DNA of 64,000 nucleotides. Origin: Aurantiochytrium sp. KH105. Taxonomy: Eukaryota; Sar; Bigyra; Thraustochytrida; Thraustochytriidae. This document shows, piece by piece, positions 1-10,903 of this stretch (positions are counted from its first letter, which is position 1; each line of letters starts with the position of its first letter). A program made the translations under genes and the position numbers. The stretch covers positions 248,001 through 312,000 of the forward strand of contig BGKB01000068.1 in NCBI GenBank assembly GCA_003116975.1. The letters run 5' to 3'. Under the pieces are notes generated by a model. It saw only the letters and a program-made list of their open reading frames with translations, searched no databases and was not told the DNA's origin.

Positions 1-3000
1 CGCGCCTGCGTTGCCGCAGACACATCAGCAGCTTGGTCCGCGCGCACCTTGGCAGGACCAAGACGCGTCGGCAGGTTCGTCAGCGTGCGGGGAGTATGTT
101 GCTCCGTTGACGTCAGCATGCTGGCCTTGAGCGCGCGGCGGCCACTCCAGCCAAAGGGCGCCGGTGTGGGCTTGAGGGTGGGCGCAGGCGTATCTTGCGT
201 GCAGGCGGGGGCGCCATAAGACTCGTATGCGGTCGTATCCTCAAAGTACTCATCGACGTCGCCGTCGCACGTGAACACGTAGCACTGACCGTACATTTGC
301 ACCCAGGCATCGCACCCGTCGAGCAGCTCGCAAATGTGCGCGCATGCAGCGTTGAGGGCGTCGGCGTCGTCCGAATCGATATCGCAGGCATCCGTCAACA
401 CAACATAGTTGCCCGAGTCGTCGCCCGTGGTGAGAATGTTGTCCGAGGAGAACTCGCACGTGGCGCAGAACTCGTCGACATCGAGATCGCCCTCGTCAAA
501 GAAGATGTCGTGCGTGCACACGTCCTCGTCGACCACGACGTTGGTCTGGATCGTCGGCGTGTCCTCGCCATCGAGGCAGACCTCTTGTGTGCACGACGAG
601 CAAGCCTCGGCTCCGCGGTAATTCCCGGTCGTAAAGTACTCGGAGGTCTCCACGCTGTCGTCGCAGTCAAAGAGGTAGCACTCCCCACTGCCATAGAGCC
701 ATGCGTCGCAGCCGTCGACAAGTTCGCAAATGTGGGCACACGCTTCGTTGAGGTCATCCTCATCGCTCGAGTCGAGAGAGCACGAGTTGATGAGGTTGAC
801 GTAGTTGCCGGCGCCGTTGCCTTCGTTCGTCGTCGTGAGAATGTCACTGTCCGAAAAGGAGCAGTAGCAGAAATCGTCGTCCGGGAGATCATCGGCCGTA
901 AAGGTGACATTATGCGAGCAGACATCGCTGTCGGCGTAGAGACCGTCCTGCACAGTGGGTGCGTCCGAGCCGTCGATGCAGACCTCCTGATCGCACGACG
1001 GGCAAGAAACAGCACCTCTTCCAGAACCCGAGACAAAATAATCGCTGGCTTCGGCAGAGTCGTCGCACGTAAAGATGAAGCACGCGCCTTCGGAGAGCAC
1101 CCAAGCGTCGCAGCCATCAACAAGCTCGCAAAGATGCGCGCAAGCTTCGTTGAGGTCATCCTCATCATCAGTGGAAAGGTCGCAGGTGTTGAGCAGGTTG
1201 ACATAGTTGCCGGCACCGTTGCCTTCATCAGACGTGGTGAGAATATCATCATCCGTAAAGGAGCAGTAGCAGAACTCGTCGTCTGGCAGATCGTCGGCCG
1301 TAAAGGTGAGATTGTGCGCGCACACATCGTCGTCAGCGTAGATGCCAGTCTCGACTGTGGGAGCGTCGTCGTTGGTGAGACAGATTTCCTGGTCACAGTC
1401 GGCCGTGGGCTCGGCGGTGGGCTCCGGGGTCGGTTCCGAAGTTGGCTCCGGCGTCGGTTCGGGCGTGGTATCATCCTCGACGCAGACGGACGCGCCGGTG
1501 CCGGAGCCGTCAACAAAGACAGTCTCGTCGTCTTCGCACGAGTAGAGGAAACAGTCTCCACCCATAAGCAGCCAGGCATCGCATCCCTCGTCGCTGAGTG
1601 CAAAGCACACCTGTGCACAAGTCATCTCGAGACCATCGGTGTCGTCATCCTCGATTGCGCAGGCATCGCCAAGAGACACGTAGTTTCCGCCGTCCGAGTC
1701 GGTGTTGCGAATGGCCTCATCGGCGGTAAAGTCGCACGAGTAGCAAAAGTTGGCGCCGTCCAAGTCATCGGAGGTGAAGTCAATGTCAGTCACGCAGACG
1801 TCAGAAGACAAGGTGACGCCCGACTGGACCTCGGGCTCGTCGACACAGACGCCGCACTCGGTAGGGCCGGTCGTGGGCTCTTGCGTCGGGGTGGAACCCG
1901 GGTTGACGAGCTGGGGCGTCGAGACTGTGAGAGTGAACTCGACGCCGTCAACCCAGTTACACTGCTCAACGGGCCCGCAGGAAGGATCGCGAGAGCACTG
2001 CTCCATGCGAATGGGGTTCGTGAAGAGAACCTCGTTGCCATTGTACGGGATGTCGATTTCCTGCGAGCAGAGGCCGCGCCCAGAGGGGAACGCCTTGTAG
2101 TCGGTCCACGAGGTCTCGTCGCCGGCAGTGGCCTGGTACTGGAGCGTGACGCCGGAGACGCACGAGGCAAGGGAGGTGTCAAGCTCGTCGATGCTGGAAA
2201 TGCACGTGGTGTTGCTGCCACCAGCCGTGTTGAGAAAGGTGATGATGGAATCGGTGAGGTTGAATTCGGAGGCGTCATCGATGCACTGCTCAATATTGGC
2301 CGTGGAGGAGAAGGCGACGCGGCAAAAGCCCTCGGCCACCTCGAGATCAGCAAAATACTCGATGCAGGTATCGACGTCAATGCTAGAAGACGCGAGGGGG
2401 GCGTAGTTCTCGCAAAAGGGCTCGAAGCACTCGGCCTGCATCCCAGCGAGGTTGACGCCGTTGCCACAGAGCTGGCGCGCGACATCGAGGGCCACGGCGG
2501 TGTCGTAGACGGTCTCCTTATCGGCGCAAAGAGCCTCGGTTTCGAGGTGCTGCTCGAGAGAGGCGATCTCCGCCTCGGTTGAGACATCGGTGATGAGGCT
2601 GTTGGTGTAGCAAAAGCCGTTGAGGTTATCACGCTCCTGGATCCAGTTTTCGTTGGGTTCAATGACGGCGTCCACGTTGATGCGGTAGTTGCCATACTCT
2701 TGCTCGCTGAGTTCCTTGTCGGCGTCGTCCGGGTTGACCGTGCCGAGGCAGGTGATGCTGGCCTGGATGTTGGTCGCGCCGTCGACAACGTACCAAGTGA
2801 CGTCGAAGACGTCGTCACTGGAGGTGCGGACCCAGTTCGAGGTGTACGAGGGCCACGAGTCGCCAACGAGGTTCCAGCTTCCGGAAAGCGTCGTGGACTC
2901 GAGGCAGTCGGTAGCGTCGAGACTGTAGTTGGCGGCGGACGTCATGATGTAGACCTGACGGATGACACCACGCTCCTCCTGGCGCACGAACATGCCAAAG

Positions 3001-4058
3001 TCGTCGGCCTGGTACATGAGGAGCCAGGAGGGGTTGCCTCCGGAGGCCGGCTGGCAGGGGGAGCCGGACTCCCACCACGACTCCCAGGAGTCGGGTTTCC
3101 ACTCGCACGCGTTGCCGTTGGTGTCAACGACAGAGTTGCATGTGGATTTGTTGATTTTGCACTTGTTGGTGTCGGTGTCGCGTGCGTCGCAGACGCGCCA
3201 CGAGGTCTTGGTGCCGTTGAAGGAGATGCAGTTGGGGTCACCGTAGCACGTGCACGTCTCGCAGCATCCGCCCGTGGCGCCGCCGTCGGTGAACGCGAGG
3301 TCGGAGAGGATGAGCGTGGCCTCGTCGGGGTTTTCGCTGAGCGCGAGGCAGTTTTCCGTCGGGTTGGTGAGGTCCGAGCAGATGGGTTCCTGGAAGCCGC
3401 TGACGCGGCATGCTGCGCCGGTGAGGTCGACGATTTCGCAGGCCTCGACGGCGGCGGTGTCGCGCGCGGGGCAGCAGGCCTCCATGGTGTTAAAGAGGAC
3501 GCTGTATTCCTCTGTGCTGGGCAGGACGTCGACCATGTAGTCTGCGGACCCGCAGAGGGGCGCGTAGCCGCATGCGTCCTGGACGAGATCGTCGCTGGTG
3601 GGTTCCGCGGCGGTCTGTCCCGCCATGACGTCGTTGACGAGGCTGGCTGCGGCCTCGATCTGGTCGTCGGTGAGGTTTGTTGAGCTGAGCTCGATGCGGA
3701 CGACGGTCTCGACGACGCCGGTCTCGGCGTCGGTGGAGACGGGCGCTGCCGTGGGCATGGCCGAGGGCTCGGGGAGCCCGCAGGTCCCCGCGTCCTCATC
3801 GTACGCGCACGGGCTTACGCAAAGCCACGGGTCGTCGTCGAAGGTGCTGCAGGCGACGCACTCGGCGTCGAAGCTGTCGTCGCCCTCGGCTGTGAGCTGC
3901 CACGCGCACCCGGAGCTCACGGCCACGCACGCGGTCTCGCTCGTCTGCTCGTCGCACGACTGCGCCTCGCCCACGGCGGCCATCGCCGCCGCGGCCGCCA
4001 GCGCCGCCGCCGCCGCCGCGGCCCACCGCGGCCTGCGCTGGCCCCGCATCACGGGCAT
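1..4058 (-). CDS. Secreted Cys-rich protein with four PAN/apple-like modules (C-terminus outside window)
   Basis: Continuous minus-strand reading frame from the ATG at 4058 to the window edge, about 1350 codons with no stop. The start MPVMRGQRRPRWAAA leads into an Ala-rich hydrophobic segment and then acidic, Cys-rich sequence, which is a convincing signal peptide. Residues about 30-700 hold many Cys pairs, NxT/NxS sites and a Trp-rich patch. Four related modules of about 100 residues follow, near 1800-1520, 1330-1040, 935-640 and 525-240. Each runs DVCxxxxxFxxDDL..FCYxCxF..IL..NYVxL...C.....LNxACAHICEL.DGCDAW....CYxFxCD. The C..C..GCDAW..C..F.C ending resembles PAN/apple adhesion domains; that is inference. 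Modules are separated by acidic/Pro-Thr linkers, one an EPTPEPT run near 1400-1460. Likely extracellular or cell-surface, probably adhesive or carbohydrate-binding. A second in-frame Met lies at 4049. One undefined base lies 66 bp upstream of the start. Confidence 0.82.
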   Translation of the reverse strand, partial: MPVMRGQRRPRWAAAAAAALAAAAAMAAVGEAQSCDEQTSETACVAVSSGCAWQLTAEGDDSFDAECVACSTFDDDPWLCVSPCAYDEDAGTCGLPEPSAMPTAAPVSTDAETGVVETVVRIELSSTNLTDDQIEAAASLVNDVMAGQTAAEPTSDDLVQDACGYAPLCGSADYMVDVLPSTEEYSVLFNTMEACCPARDTAAVEACEIVDLTGAACRVSGFQEPICSDLTNPTENCLALSENPDEATLILSDLAFTDGGATGGCCETCTCYGDPNCISFNGTKTSWRVCDARDTDTNKCKINKSTCNSVVDTNGNACEWKPDSWESWWESGSPCQPASGGNPSWLLMYQADDFGMFVRQEERGVIRQVYIMTSAANYSLDATDCLESTTLSGSWNLVGDSWPSYTSNWVRTSSDDVFDVTWYVVDGATNIQASITCLGTVNPDDADKELSEQEYGNYRINVDAVIEPNENWIQERDNLNGFCYTNSLITDVSTEAEIASLEQHLETEALCADKETVYDTAVALDVARQLCGNGVNLAGMQAECFEPFCENYAPLASSSIDVDTCIEYFADLEVAEGFCRVAFSSTANIEQCIDDASEFNLTDSIITFLNTAGGSNTTCISSIDELDTSLASCVSGVTLQYQATAGDETSWTDYKAFPSGRGLCSQEIDIPYNGNEVLFTNPIRMEQCSRDPSCGPVEQCNWVDGVEFTLTVSTPQLVNPGSTPTQEPTTGPTECGVCVDEPEVQSGVTLSSDVCVTDIDFTSDDLDGANFCYSCDFTADEAIRNTDSDGGNYVSLGDACAIEDDDTDGLEMTCAQVCFALSDEGCDAWLLMGGDCFLYSCEDDETVFVDGSGTGASVCVEDDTTPEPTPEPTSEPTPEPTAEPTADCDQEICLTNDDAPTVETGIYADDDVCAHNLTFTADDLPDDEFCYCSFTDDDILTTSDEGNGAGNYVNLLNTCDLSTDDEDDLNEACAHLCELVDGCDAWVLSEGACFIFTCDDSAEASDYFVSGSGRGAVSCPSCDQEVCIDGSDAPTVQDGLYADSDVCSHNVTFTADDLPDDDFCYCSFSDSDILTTTNEGNGAGNYVNLINSCSLDSSDEDDLNEACAHICELVDGCDAWLYGSGECYLFDCDDSVETSEYFTTGNYRGAEACSSCTQEVCLDGEDTPTIQTNVVVDEDVCTHDIFFDEGDLDVDEFCATCEFSSDNILTTGDDSGNYVVLTDACDIDSDDADALNAACAHICELLDGCDAWVQMYGQCYVFTCDGDVDEYFEDTTAYESYGAPACTQDTPAPTLKPTPAPFGWSGRRALKASMLTSTEQHTPRTLTNLPTRLGPAKVRADQAADVSAATQA

Positions 4059-4123
4059 CGCCTCGCGCGGCCCTCGCTCGCTCGCTCGCTCGCTCGCTCC
4101 GCGCGTGCGGCACGCGCCGCCTC

Positions 4124-4124
4124 N
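4124..4124. other. Undefined base (N), possible contig join
   Basis: A single ambiguous base lies within CTCG/GCGC-rich low-complexity sequence. With the second N at 8329 it suggests single-N joins between contigs rather than a sequencing ambiguity. Confidence 0.6.
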
Positions 4125-6844
4125 GCGCCTCCGCCCGCGCGCCTCGCGCCGCGCCTGCCTCGCGCCGCGCCTCGCGCCGCGCTCGCTGCGCCTCCGCCGG
4201 CCTCGCTCGCTCGCGCCGCGCTCGAGGCTGCTGCGCCGGCCTGCCTGGCTTGGCTTCGGGGTCTGTCTGGCTGGCTGCCTCGCCTGCTCTTCTCTGGCCG
4301 CTTGCGGGAAAGAAGGAGGAAAAAGGAGGAGAGAAAGGGAGAAAGGGAGAAAGACAGAAAGAAAGGGAGAGGGAAAGCAGGAAGGGAGGAGGAACGAATG
4401 GAAGGAAGGGGGTCGAGCGGCAGCATGGATTTTCAATCTAGGCCAGGCCAGGCCGAGAGTGGACAGACCCCCGACGCGGGGGGGGGGAGGGAGGGAGAGG
4501 CCGGGGGAGCGCGGGGCTCGCGGCCGTCAGGAGGTGGGCTAGCGCGCTCGCACTGCCTGCACGCACGCACGCAGCTCGAGTGCCCGCCGCTCTATTGTTT
4601 TGGTCTCCCGCAGCCTCGTTGTTTGTTTTTTATTCTTTCTTTTATCAATCCCTTTTTTTACAGTTAGTTTCTTTTTTTTCTTCCTCCTTTCCTTTCTTTC
4701 GACTCCTGCGTCTCCGCTTCGGTGGCGCGGCGCGGCTCCTCTCCCGACGCCCGCACGCGCGGCGACCGCCCTGCACGGCGCAGCTCGGCACAACGAGGCC
4801 GCGCCCGATGCGGAGCCGCCACGCCGGGATGCAGCCGGGATGCAGCACGCAGCGGGCGGGCGGGCGGGCGAGCGGGCGCTGGGCCGGCGCGAGTCCTGGC
4901 TGCGCGCCTTGGCTTCTCCAGCAGCAGGCAGCTTGATTCACCTTCGCTCACGCACTCTTTTCGTTCGATCGAAGAAATGAAAAAAGCCGCGTCGCGTGTT
5001 TCGCCTCGCTGGATTTTTGCGTGCTAAAGGAAAGAAAGAAAGAAACAAAGAAAGAAAGACCAGAGAAAGAAAAACTCTCCGCAGCCTCGCCTCGCCTCGC
5101 CTCGCCTCGCCTTGCCTCGCTCGCCTCTCGTGCCTCGCTCGGCCCCTCGCGGCTGCTGCGGCGAGCGAGGGAGCGAACGAGGGACCTGCGGCCGCGCCAT
5201 GCTCCGACCTGGCCAGTCGCCAGGGAGGGACGCCGGAGTCCACTTTACACGGCAGGAAGCACTCTGTTCTGAACAGAATTCAAATTCAAAATTTCGAAAT
5301 TCATTTTTTTTGAAATTTCAACCAAAATAAAACAAAAAACAAACACCAGCCCTGGCAGTATAAAATAGAAAGATACACAGCCAGATGTCAAACAAATTCC
5401 TTCGAGCCCCGTCTCTCCCGGCCCAGCTTCACCTCTTCTCCTCGTCTCTCGCCGCTCGCCCCGGCTGGACCTCTCCGCTGCGCCGTCCCTCTCCTGCGCT
5501 CGCCCTTTCTCCCCTCCTCGCCTCCCCTCCCGGGGGGCCTCGGCGCGTCGCCTAGCGGGGGCCGGCAGCGGTCTCCTTCCTCTCCCTACCGCCGCCCGGC
5601 CTGCAACCAACTAACTACTCACCCTCCATCTGTAAGCCGCGGAAGCCAAAAAATCAATCATCCACCACCCACCCGCCTTTCCGAGCACGCATGCCTCTCC
5701 CTCTCCCGCGTGCGTCGCGCTCGTCGCGCGAGGGCGAGGGGAAGGTATGCGCGAGGCCCGCGCCGCGCTTCACCTCGCCAAGGCCGGGCTCGCCTCGCCT
5801 CGCCTCGCCTCGCCGAGCGCGCGACTCGATCGGGGCCCAGCTGCCGCTTCATGGCTGCCCGGTCAAGCGCAACGACGGGCTCGAGCTGCGCTTCTCCGGC
5901 TGTTCCGCGCGGTCTCCTGCACGCACCCGGCAGCTCGCTGTGATGAATACCCGTCCTAGCTGACGTCCACGACGCTCTTCGCACGATCAGTCGATCGACC
6001 GATCGATCGACCATCGATCGGCTCGCACGTCCAGTCCACGCCGGTGGCGGCGCGGACCGCCACATTCACGAGGCGCCCTCGCCCTCTCCCCTGCCTGCCG
6101 GTTTCCCTCGAAGAATCCAGCCGCCTGCGGTGCGCATCCCACTTCCGCAGAGCCGGAGCCCCAGAGCCGGCCGCCGGCCGCCGCGAGGGGAGGCCTTCAG
6201 GATCGATCTCGCGGCGCGCGGCGGCCGGGCGCGGCGGCGGCTGCGACTGCGACGCGGATGGAGCCTGCGAGGTTGTCGCTGTCGCTGTCGCAGAAAGGGG
6301 GCCATCTTTTTTTCTTGCGTTTTTCCTCGGAGCGCTCGCTCGCTCGCGCGCGAGCGAGCGCGGTGCCGAGAGGGCGGGGCGGCAGCGCGTGCACGGGCGC
6401 GTGCAGCACTGAGCAAGCGACAGCGGCACGGTCGATGTGGGCTCGCCGTGATCCAGGGCGGCGCGAGGCTGCAGGAGCATCTGCGAGCTGCTGCTGCACT
6501 GCAGCCACCCGCCTGTCACAGCCATCGGCGCTGAGCTCAGCAGCCTGCAGACAGTGAATGAAGCCTGCCGCGGCGCGGCGCGTGAATTCGTAACGGCTAC
6601 GGCGCCAGGGCGGACGGCTACCACGGAAGCATGCGCGCGCGCAGAACTTGTATCTCTCCGGCGCGCAGCACGCGCGGCGCGGCGGAGAGAGCTCCGGGCG
6701 CGATCCTCGCAAGTGCGCTATGCGCGCGTGCCAACAGCGCTATCCCGCGCCGCGCAGTCGACCTCGGCTTCGCCCAAGTGCGCCAAAGCGCCGAGCCCGA
6801 CAGTGGCCTCAGCACAGCGTGGAAAGGAAAGAAAGCGCCGCCTC

Positions 6845-6891
6845 GGCCAGCCAGCCAGCCAGCCAGGCAAGCAAGCAAGCCAGCCAGCCAG

Positions 6892-6928
<37 letters not shown>
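6845..6928. repeat. Tetranucleotide array (CAGC)n/(AAGC)n
   Basis: Alternating runs of CAGC and AAGC tetramers end in about eight uninterrupted AAGC copies. In translation they give the SKQASKQ-type artefact frames, so those frames are not treated as genes. Confidence 0.9.
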
Positions 6929-7794
6929 ACAGTGGCCATGGTGGGCGGCAGAGGAGCGGCCGCCGCCACCCATGCACGGCGAGACTGGACTGGTGGGAGG
7001 CGGGCGGGAACGCCACACTTCCAAGTCCAACTACCCACTCATTCCCGCGCCGGGTTGGGGGGCGGCCTGCACGTCCTGCGCATCATGGCGGTCCGCGTTC
7101 TGTGGGGAGAGTGCCGCCGCCTCGCCGCTGTGGGGAGGCATGGATCCCCGCAGCTGCGCGTCGTAAGCTTCTTGGCGCAGAGGACGCTGTCTCGCTGGGA
7201 GGGGCGAGGACAGGAAACTAGCATCACACAGCCGCGGCGACAGGCGGGTATGATTCAGCGGGAAGATAGTAGTGGGGATGGGAGGACGGGAGTGCCCGCA
7301 GCGGGAACCCGCTCTCAACGAACGCTTCCACGTGATAAAGGTCTCCGCATCTGCACCCGCGGTCAATCCCACCCTGGACCGACTCCAACTCTCTCTCTCT
7401 CTTTTTTTTTAATTTGAAAGATTTTTTCTTTTTCTGGCTTGGATTTTTTCTTCAAAATTTTCTTTTGTCCGCGATCCACCCACGAAAGAAAAGATGTTGG
7501 CGAAGATGTGATCAAGAACGACGCCTTTGAAAATGAGCGACGCCGTCCGTGGGGCCTTGTTTATTGTTCGGTTGGAGAAACAGACGCCACGGTCGGTCGG
7601 TCGGTCGGTCAATCACGAGTGAGGCGCAGAAGCGCGCTCGTTCGAGCCGTGCGCGCCCAAGGAAGGGAAACAGCCGACCATCTTGCCCAACGCTTTCCAC
7701 CTTGCTCGGACCTGCGTCGCTCGAATTCCGCGACCGGTCTTTTTCCGCTTGACTCTATCTCTTTCTCTCTCTCTCGCTCGCTCAGACGCTAAGC

Positions 7795-9060
7795 GAAAGT
7801 GTTGCAACAAAAGAAACATGCTCCTGCGCACTGCCCAAAGACGATTCCAGAGATGATCATGGATTATGGAAATCGTACGACGAAATTCGTGAGCTAGTTA
7901 TAGGCGCAAGCTCATCGTGACGGGCATCGTTGATTTGCTACCTTCGGGAAGCCGCTTGCGCCAATTGATGTCTGATACGGAAGGCAAGACAACAAGACTG
8001 CGCCAAAGCAAAAGTGTTGCAAGGAAAGTCATGCTATTGCGCACTGCTCAAATACGAAGATGATGACATGAAATCGTACGACGAAATTCGTGAGCTAGTT
8101 ATAGGCGCAAGCTCATCGTGACGGGCATCGTTGATTTGCTACCTTCGGGAAGCCGCTTGCGCCAATTGATGTCTGATACGGAAGGCAAGACAACAAGACT
8201 GCGCCAAAGCAAAAGTGTTGCAAGGAAAGTCATGCTATTGCGCACTGCTCAAATACGAAGATGATGACATGAAATCGTACGACGAAATTCATGAGCTGCC
8301 TTCGAGAAAGCAAAAGTGTTGCAAGGAANGAAAGTGTTGCAACAAAAGAAACATGCTCCTGCGCACTGCCCAAAGACGATTCCAGAGATGATCATGGATT
8401 ATGGAAATCGTACGACGAAATTCGTGAGCTAGTTATAGGCGCAAGCTCATCGTGACGGGCATCGTTGATTTGCTACCTTCGGGAAGCCGCTTGCGCCAAT
8501 TGATGTCTGATACGGAAGGCAAGACAACAAGACTGCGCCAAAGCAAAAGTGTTGCAAGGAAAGTCATGCTATTGCGCACTGCTCAAATACGAAGATGATG
8601 ACATGAAATCGTACGACGAAATTCGTGAGCTAGTTATAGGCGCAAGCTCATCGTGACGGGCATCGTTGATTTGCTACCTTCGGGAAGCCGCTTGCGCCAA
8701 TTGATGTCTGATACGGAAGGCAAGACAACAAGACTGCGCCAAAGCAAAAGTGTTGCAAGGAAAGTCATGCTATTGCGCACTGCTCAAATACGAAGATGAT
8801 GACATGAAATCGTACGACGAAATTCATGAGCTGCCTTCGAGAAAGCAAAAGTGTTGCAAGGAAAGTCATGCTATTGCGCACTGCTAAAAATACGAAGATG
8901 ATGACATAAAATCGTACGACGAAATTCATGAGCTGCCTTCAAGAAAGCAAAAATGTCGCAAGGAAATTCATGCTATTGCGCACTGCTCAAAATACGAAAA
9001 TGATGACAGGAAATCGTACGACGAAATTCATGAGCTGCCTTCGAGACGCGGTTTGCGCAG
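7795..9060. repeat. Tandem repeat array, 102-bp and 201-bp units
   Basis: The landmark AAATCGTACGACG recurs at 7870, 8071 and 8272 (201-bp spacing), then, after the second block, at 8807, 8909 and 9011 (102-bp spacing). The long unit looks like the short unit plus about 99 bp carrying the segment that starts TAGTTATAGGCGCAAGCTC. The right-hand short units are more diverged than the left ones. No coding potential is evident. The block 7795-8328 is repeated base for base at 8330-8863 across a single N. Confidence 0.9.
8329..8329. other. Undefined base (N) inside repeat array
   Basis: A single N sits exactly between two identical 534-bp blocks. This is the pattern expected when two contig ends carrying the same sequence are joined. 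Confidence 0.75.
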
Positions 9061-9120
9061 ATGAATTGATGTCTGATGCGAAAAGGAAGATCCCAGATCG
9101 CCAGACTAAAACTGCGTCAG

Positions 9121-9404
9121 AGTAAAGGCAACAGCAGCAACGGTCACTCCCTTTGTGTCATTCCAGGACCCACCGTTTTTGCTTCTTGCAATTCTTGTTC
9201 TTCGTTCGTCTTTGTATAAGGTCCTTCGAACCGTTCTATCTATCTTCTAGTTGAATCGAAAGTCTCGGCGCATCGTCACCAAAACAAGTCTTCTCGCATG
9301 CGAAGCCAATCACTGCTTTTTACCTCCTTTTCCCCCTACTCCCCAAAAACGCTAACCATGACGAGACGACAGAATCCTTGTGATCGCATTGGTTTTCAGA
9401 CGGC
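9121..9404. promoter_or_regulatory. Presumed upstream region of the 9405 gene
   Basis: Less GC-rich than the flanks, with CTTCTTG/TTCTTCG pyrimidine tracts at 9180-9220 and a CCTCCTTTTCCCCCTACTCCCC tract about 60-80 bp before the ATG. No TATA box is evident. Assigned only by position. Confidence 0.35.
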
Positions 9405-10187
9405 ATGGACTGGGCAGCGTTTTTGCGTGCGCGGGAGGCTGGTCAGGGCCGCGAGGTCGCCGCGGCGGCGCTAACGAGCGACGCCCAAGCCGCCTTGCGG
9501 GGCGAGTCGTCCGCGCGCGCCAAGGATGCGCCGCACAACACCAAGACGGGTCTCCTTGCCATCCCTCTGCCCACGCGAGACCCGCAAAACGCGGTAGCTC
9601 TACCGTTGCGACTTGTCTCGGTCTTCGATCCGGCCCCAAGGACGGGGCCAGAGTGGCCTGCAGCGCGTATTCCCGTCCGCGATCTTCTCCCAACCGCGGA
9701 GGAACTCGCTCGTCTCAGCGTCGAGGACGTTGAGGACGGCGTCGCGTCTCGAGGGGACGGCGTCTCGTACTCTCTTCTCCACCTCGAACGTGAGCTTGCA
9801 AAGGAAACTCCCAATGCTACTGTGCTTCGCGTCGCCTCGTCTGCAGATTGGCAAGAAGCTTTGCCAAAATGCAAGTTCTCCGCACAAAAGTGGCGCGTCT
9901 TGCTGGCCGAGACGCAGATCCCCGCTACTCCCCTCGCCGCCGTGGCAGATCACGTGCTGTGCGCGGTCCTCCCAAGCAAGCCATCAGACCAGAGCCTTAC
10001 GCAATGGCTGGATCTTGCAATGCTAGCCATCAAGAACAGCTCACTTTTGCATCTGGATCCGCCTGCCTTTGCCCGTAAGCTCGCAACGCTTCGTCTTCGC
10101 GATCGACCGGGTGGAGCAACCATGGAGCGCGCCATTGCCAAAACGTACCACGCAGCACGCCTGCGACAAGTAGACAAGACCATGTAG
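9405..10187 (+). CDS. Hypothetical protein, 260 aa
   Basis: Single-exon frame with sustained coding character (MDWAAFLRAREAGQGR to DKTM). I do not recognise the family. The N-terminal third is Ala/Arg-rich and probably disordered. Residues about 110-250 look folded and mainly helical, with regularly spaced Leu and Trp (for example WLDLAMLAIKNSSLLHLDPP). No signal peptide or membrane span is seen. It converges on the DECD-box helicase with a 184-bp gap. The alternative frames over the same DNA are interrupted or lower in complexity. Confidence 0.7.
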   Translation: MDWAAFLRAREAGQGREVAAAALTSDAQAALRGESSARAKDAPHNTKTGLLAIPLPTRDPQNAVALPLRLVSVFDPAPRTGPEWPAARIPVRDLLPTAEELARLSVEDVEDGVASRGDGVSYSLLHLERELAKETPNATVLRVASSADWQEALPKCKFSAQKWRVLLAETQIPATPLAAVADHVLCAVLPSKPSDQSLTQWLDLAMLAIKNSSLLHLDPPAFARKLATLRLRDRPGGATMERAIAKTYHAARLRQVDKTM

Positions 10188-10371
10188 CTGGTAGGTATTG
10201 GTAATTCTTGTATATTGTAAATTTTAAAATTCTTACTCTCCATTCTGGCGGCGCATCGAGAAAAGCTCCAGTCCTCCACGTGAAAAGCCTCAGCTTACAG
10301 CAACACGCATGCGACGCCCACAAACCTTTTGCAACTTTATTTGCTAGTCGTCAAAAGAAAGAAGGAAACTC

Positions 10372-10864
10372 TCATTTATCTTTCTTCGCCTTTTCGTCCG
10401 TTTCATTCTTCTTGCGACGTTTTTGCTGCCGCTCTCGAATTTTCTTCAAATCCGGATCGTCCTCTCCTTGATCGACGAGGCGTTGCAAAAACGGGTCAAC
10501 CTTTTGTTGTGAGGCCTTGAGAAGTTCAATAAGACTCGGCGCCAGCGGCGCCATATTTCGCGTAAAGAAAGAATAGGCCACTCCCGGACGATCCTGGCGA
10601 CCCGTTCGTCCGACTCGATGAACATACACCTCCAGGGAGCCTGGAAAATCATAATTCACCACAAACGGAAGCCCCTTGATGTCGATGCCGCGTCCAGCCA
10701 CGTCTGTCGCGACCAGAATGCGCGCCTTGCCCGCGCGGAAGTCGCGCAATGCACGTTCACGCTCGTCTTGGGAGAGATTACCGTGCAGGGCAACGCATCG
10801 CCGCTTCCCTGCCTGCTGCTGCTTCTGCTTGCCAGCCGATCGCTGAAATGACTTGCCAGACGAA

Positions 10865-10903
<39 letters not shown>

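Larger units (their letters stand above)
4059..7792. other. GC-rich noncoding region with simple repeats
   Basis: No supported gene is seen here. Many open frames exist on both strands, but they are low-complexity (Arg/Ala/Ser/Pro-rich), overlap each other and match no family I know. The region holds (CTCG)n just upstream of the left gene at about 4074-4098, purine-rich GGGA/GAAA tracts at 4300-4420, CGCCT runs at 5085-5150 and 5770-5815, GATC-type repeats at 5985-6015, an AAGC/CAGC array at 6845-6928 and (CGGT)n at 7591-7610. An AT-rich patch lies at 5270-5340. It is probably the shared upstream region of the divergent genes ending at 4058 and starting at 9405. Confidence 0.6.

Noticed and set aside
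195-2582. Plus-strand open frame of 795 codons
   Set aside because: Antisense to the Cys-rich secreted gene. Its composition (Val, Ala, Arg, Gly) is the mirror of the real frame, with no domain.
6554-7417. Plus-strand open frame of 287 codons
   Set aside because: Runs through the AAGC/CAGC array (repeated Gln-Ala-Ser-Lys) and has no folded segment.
7795-9060. CRISPR array
   Set aside because: Repeats are long tandem units without unique spacers, and the window is eukaryotic.
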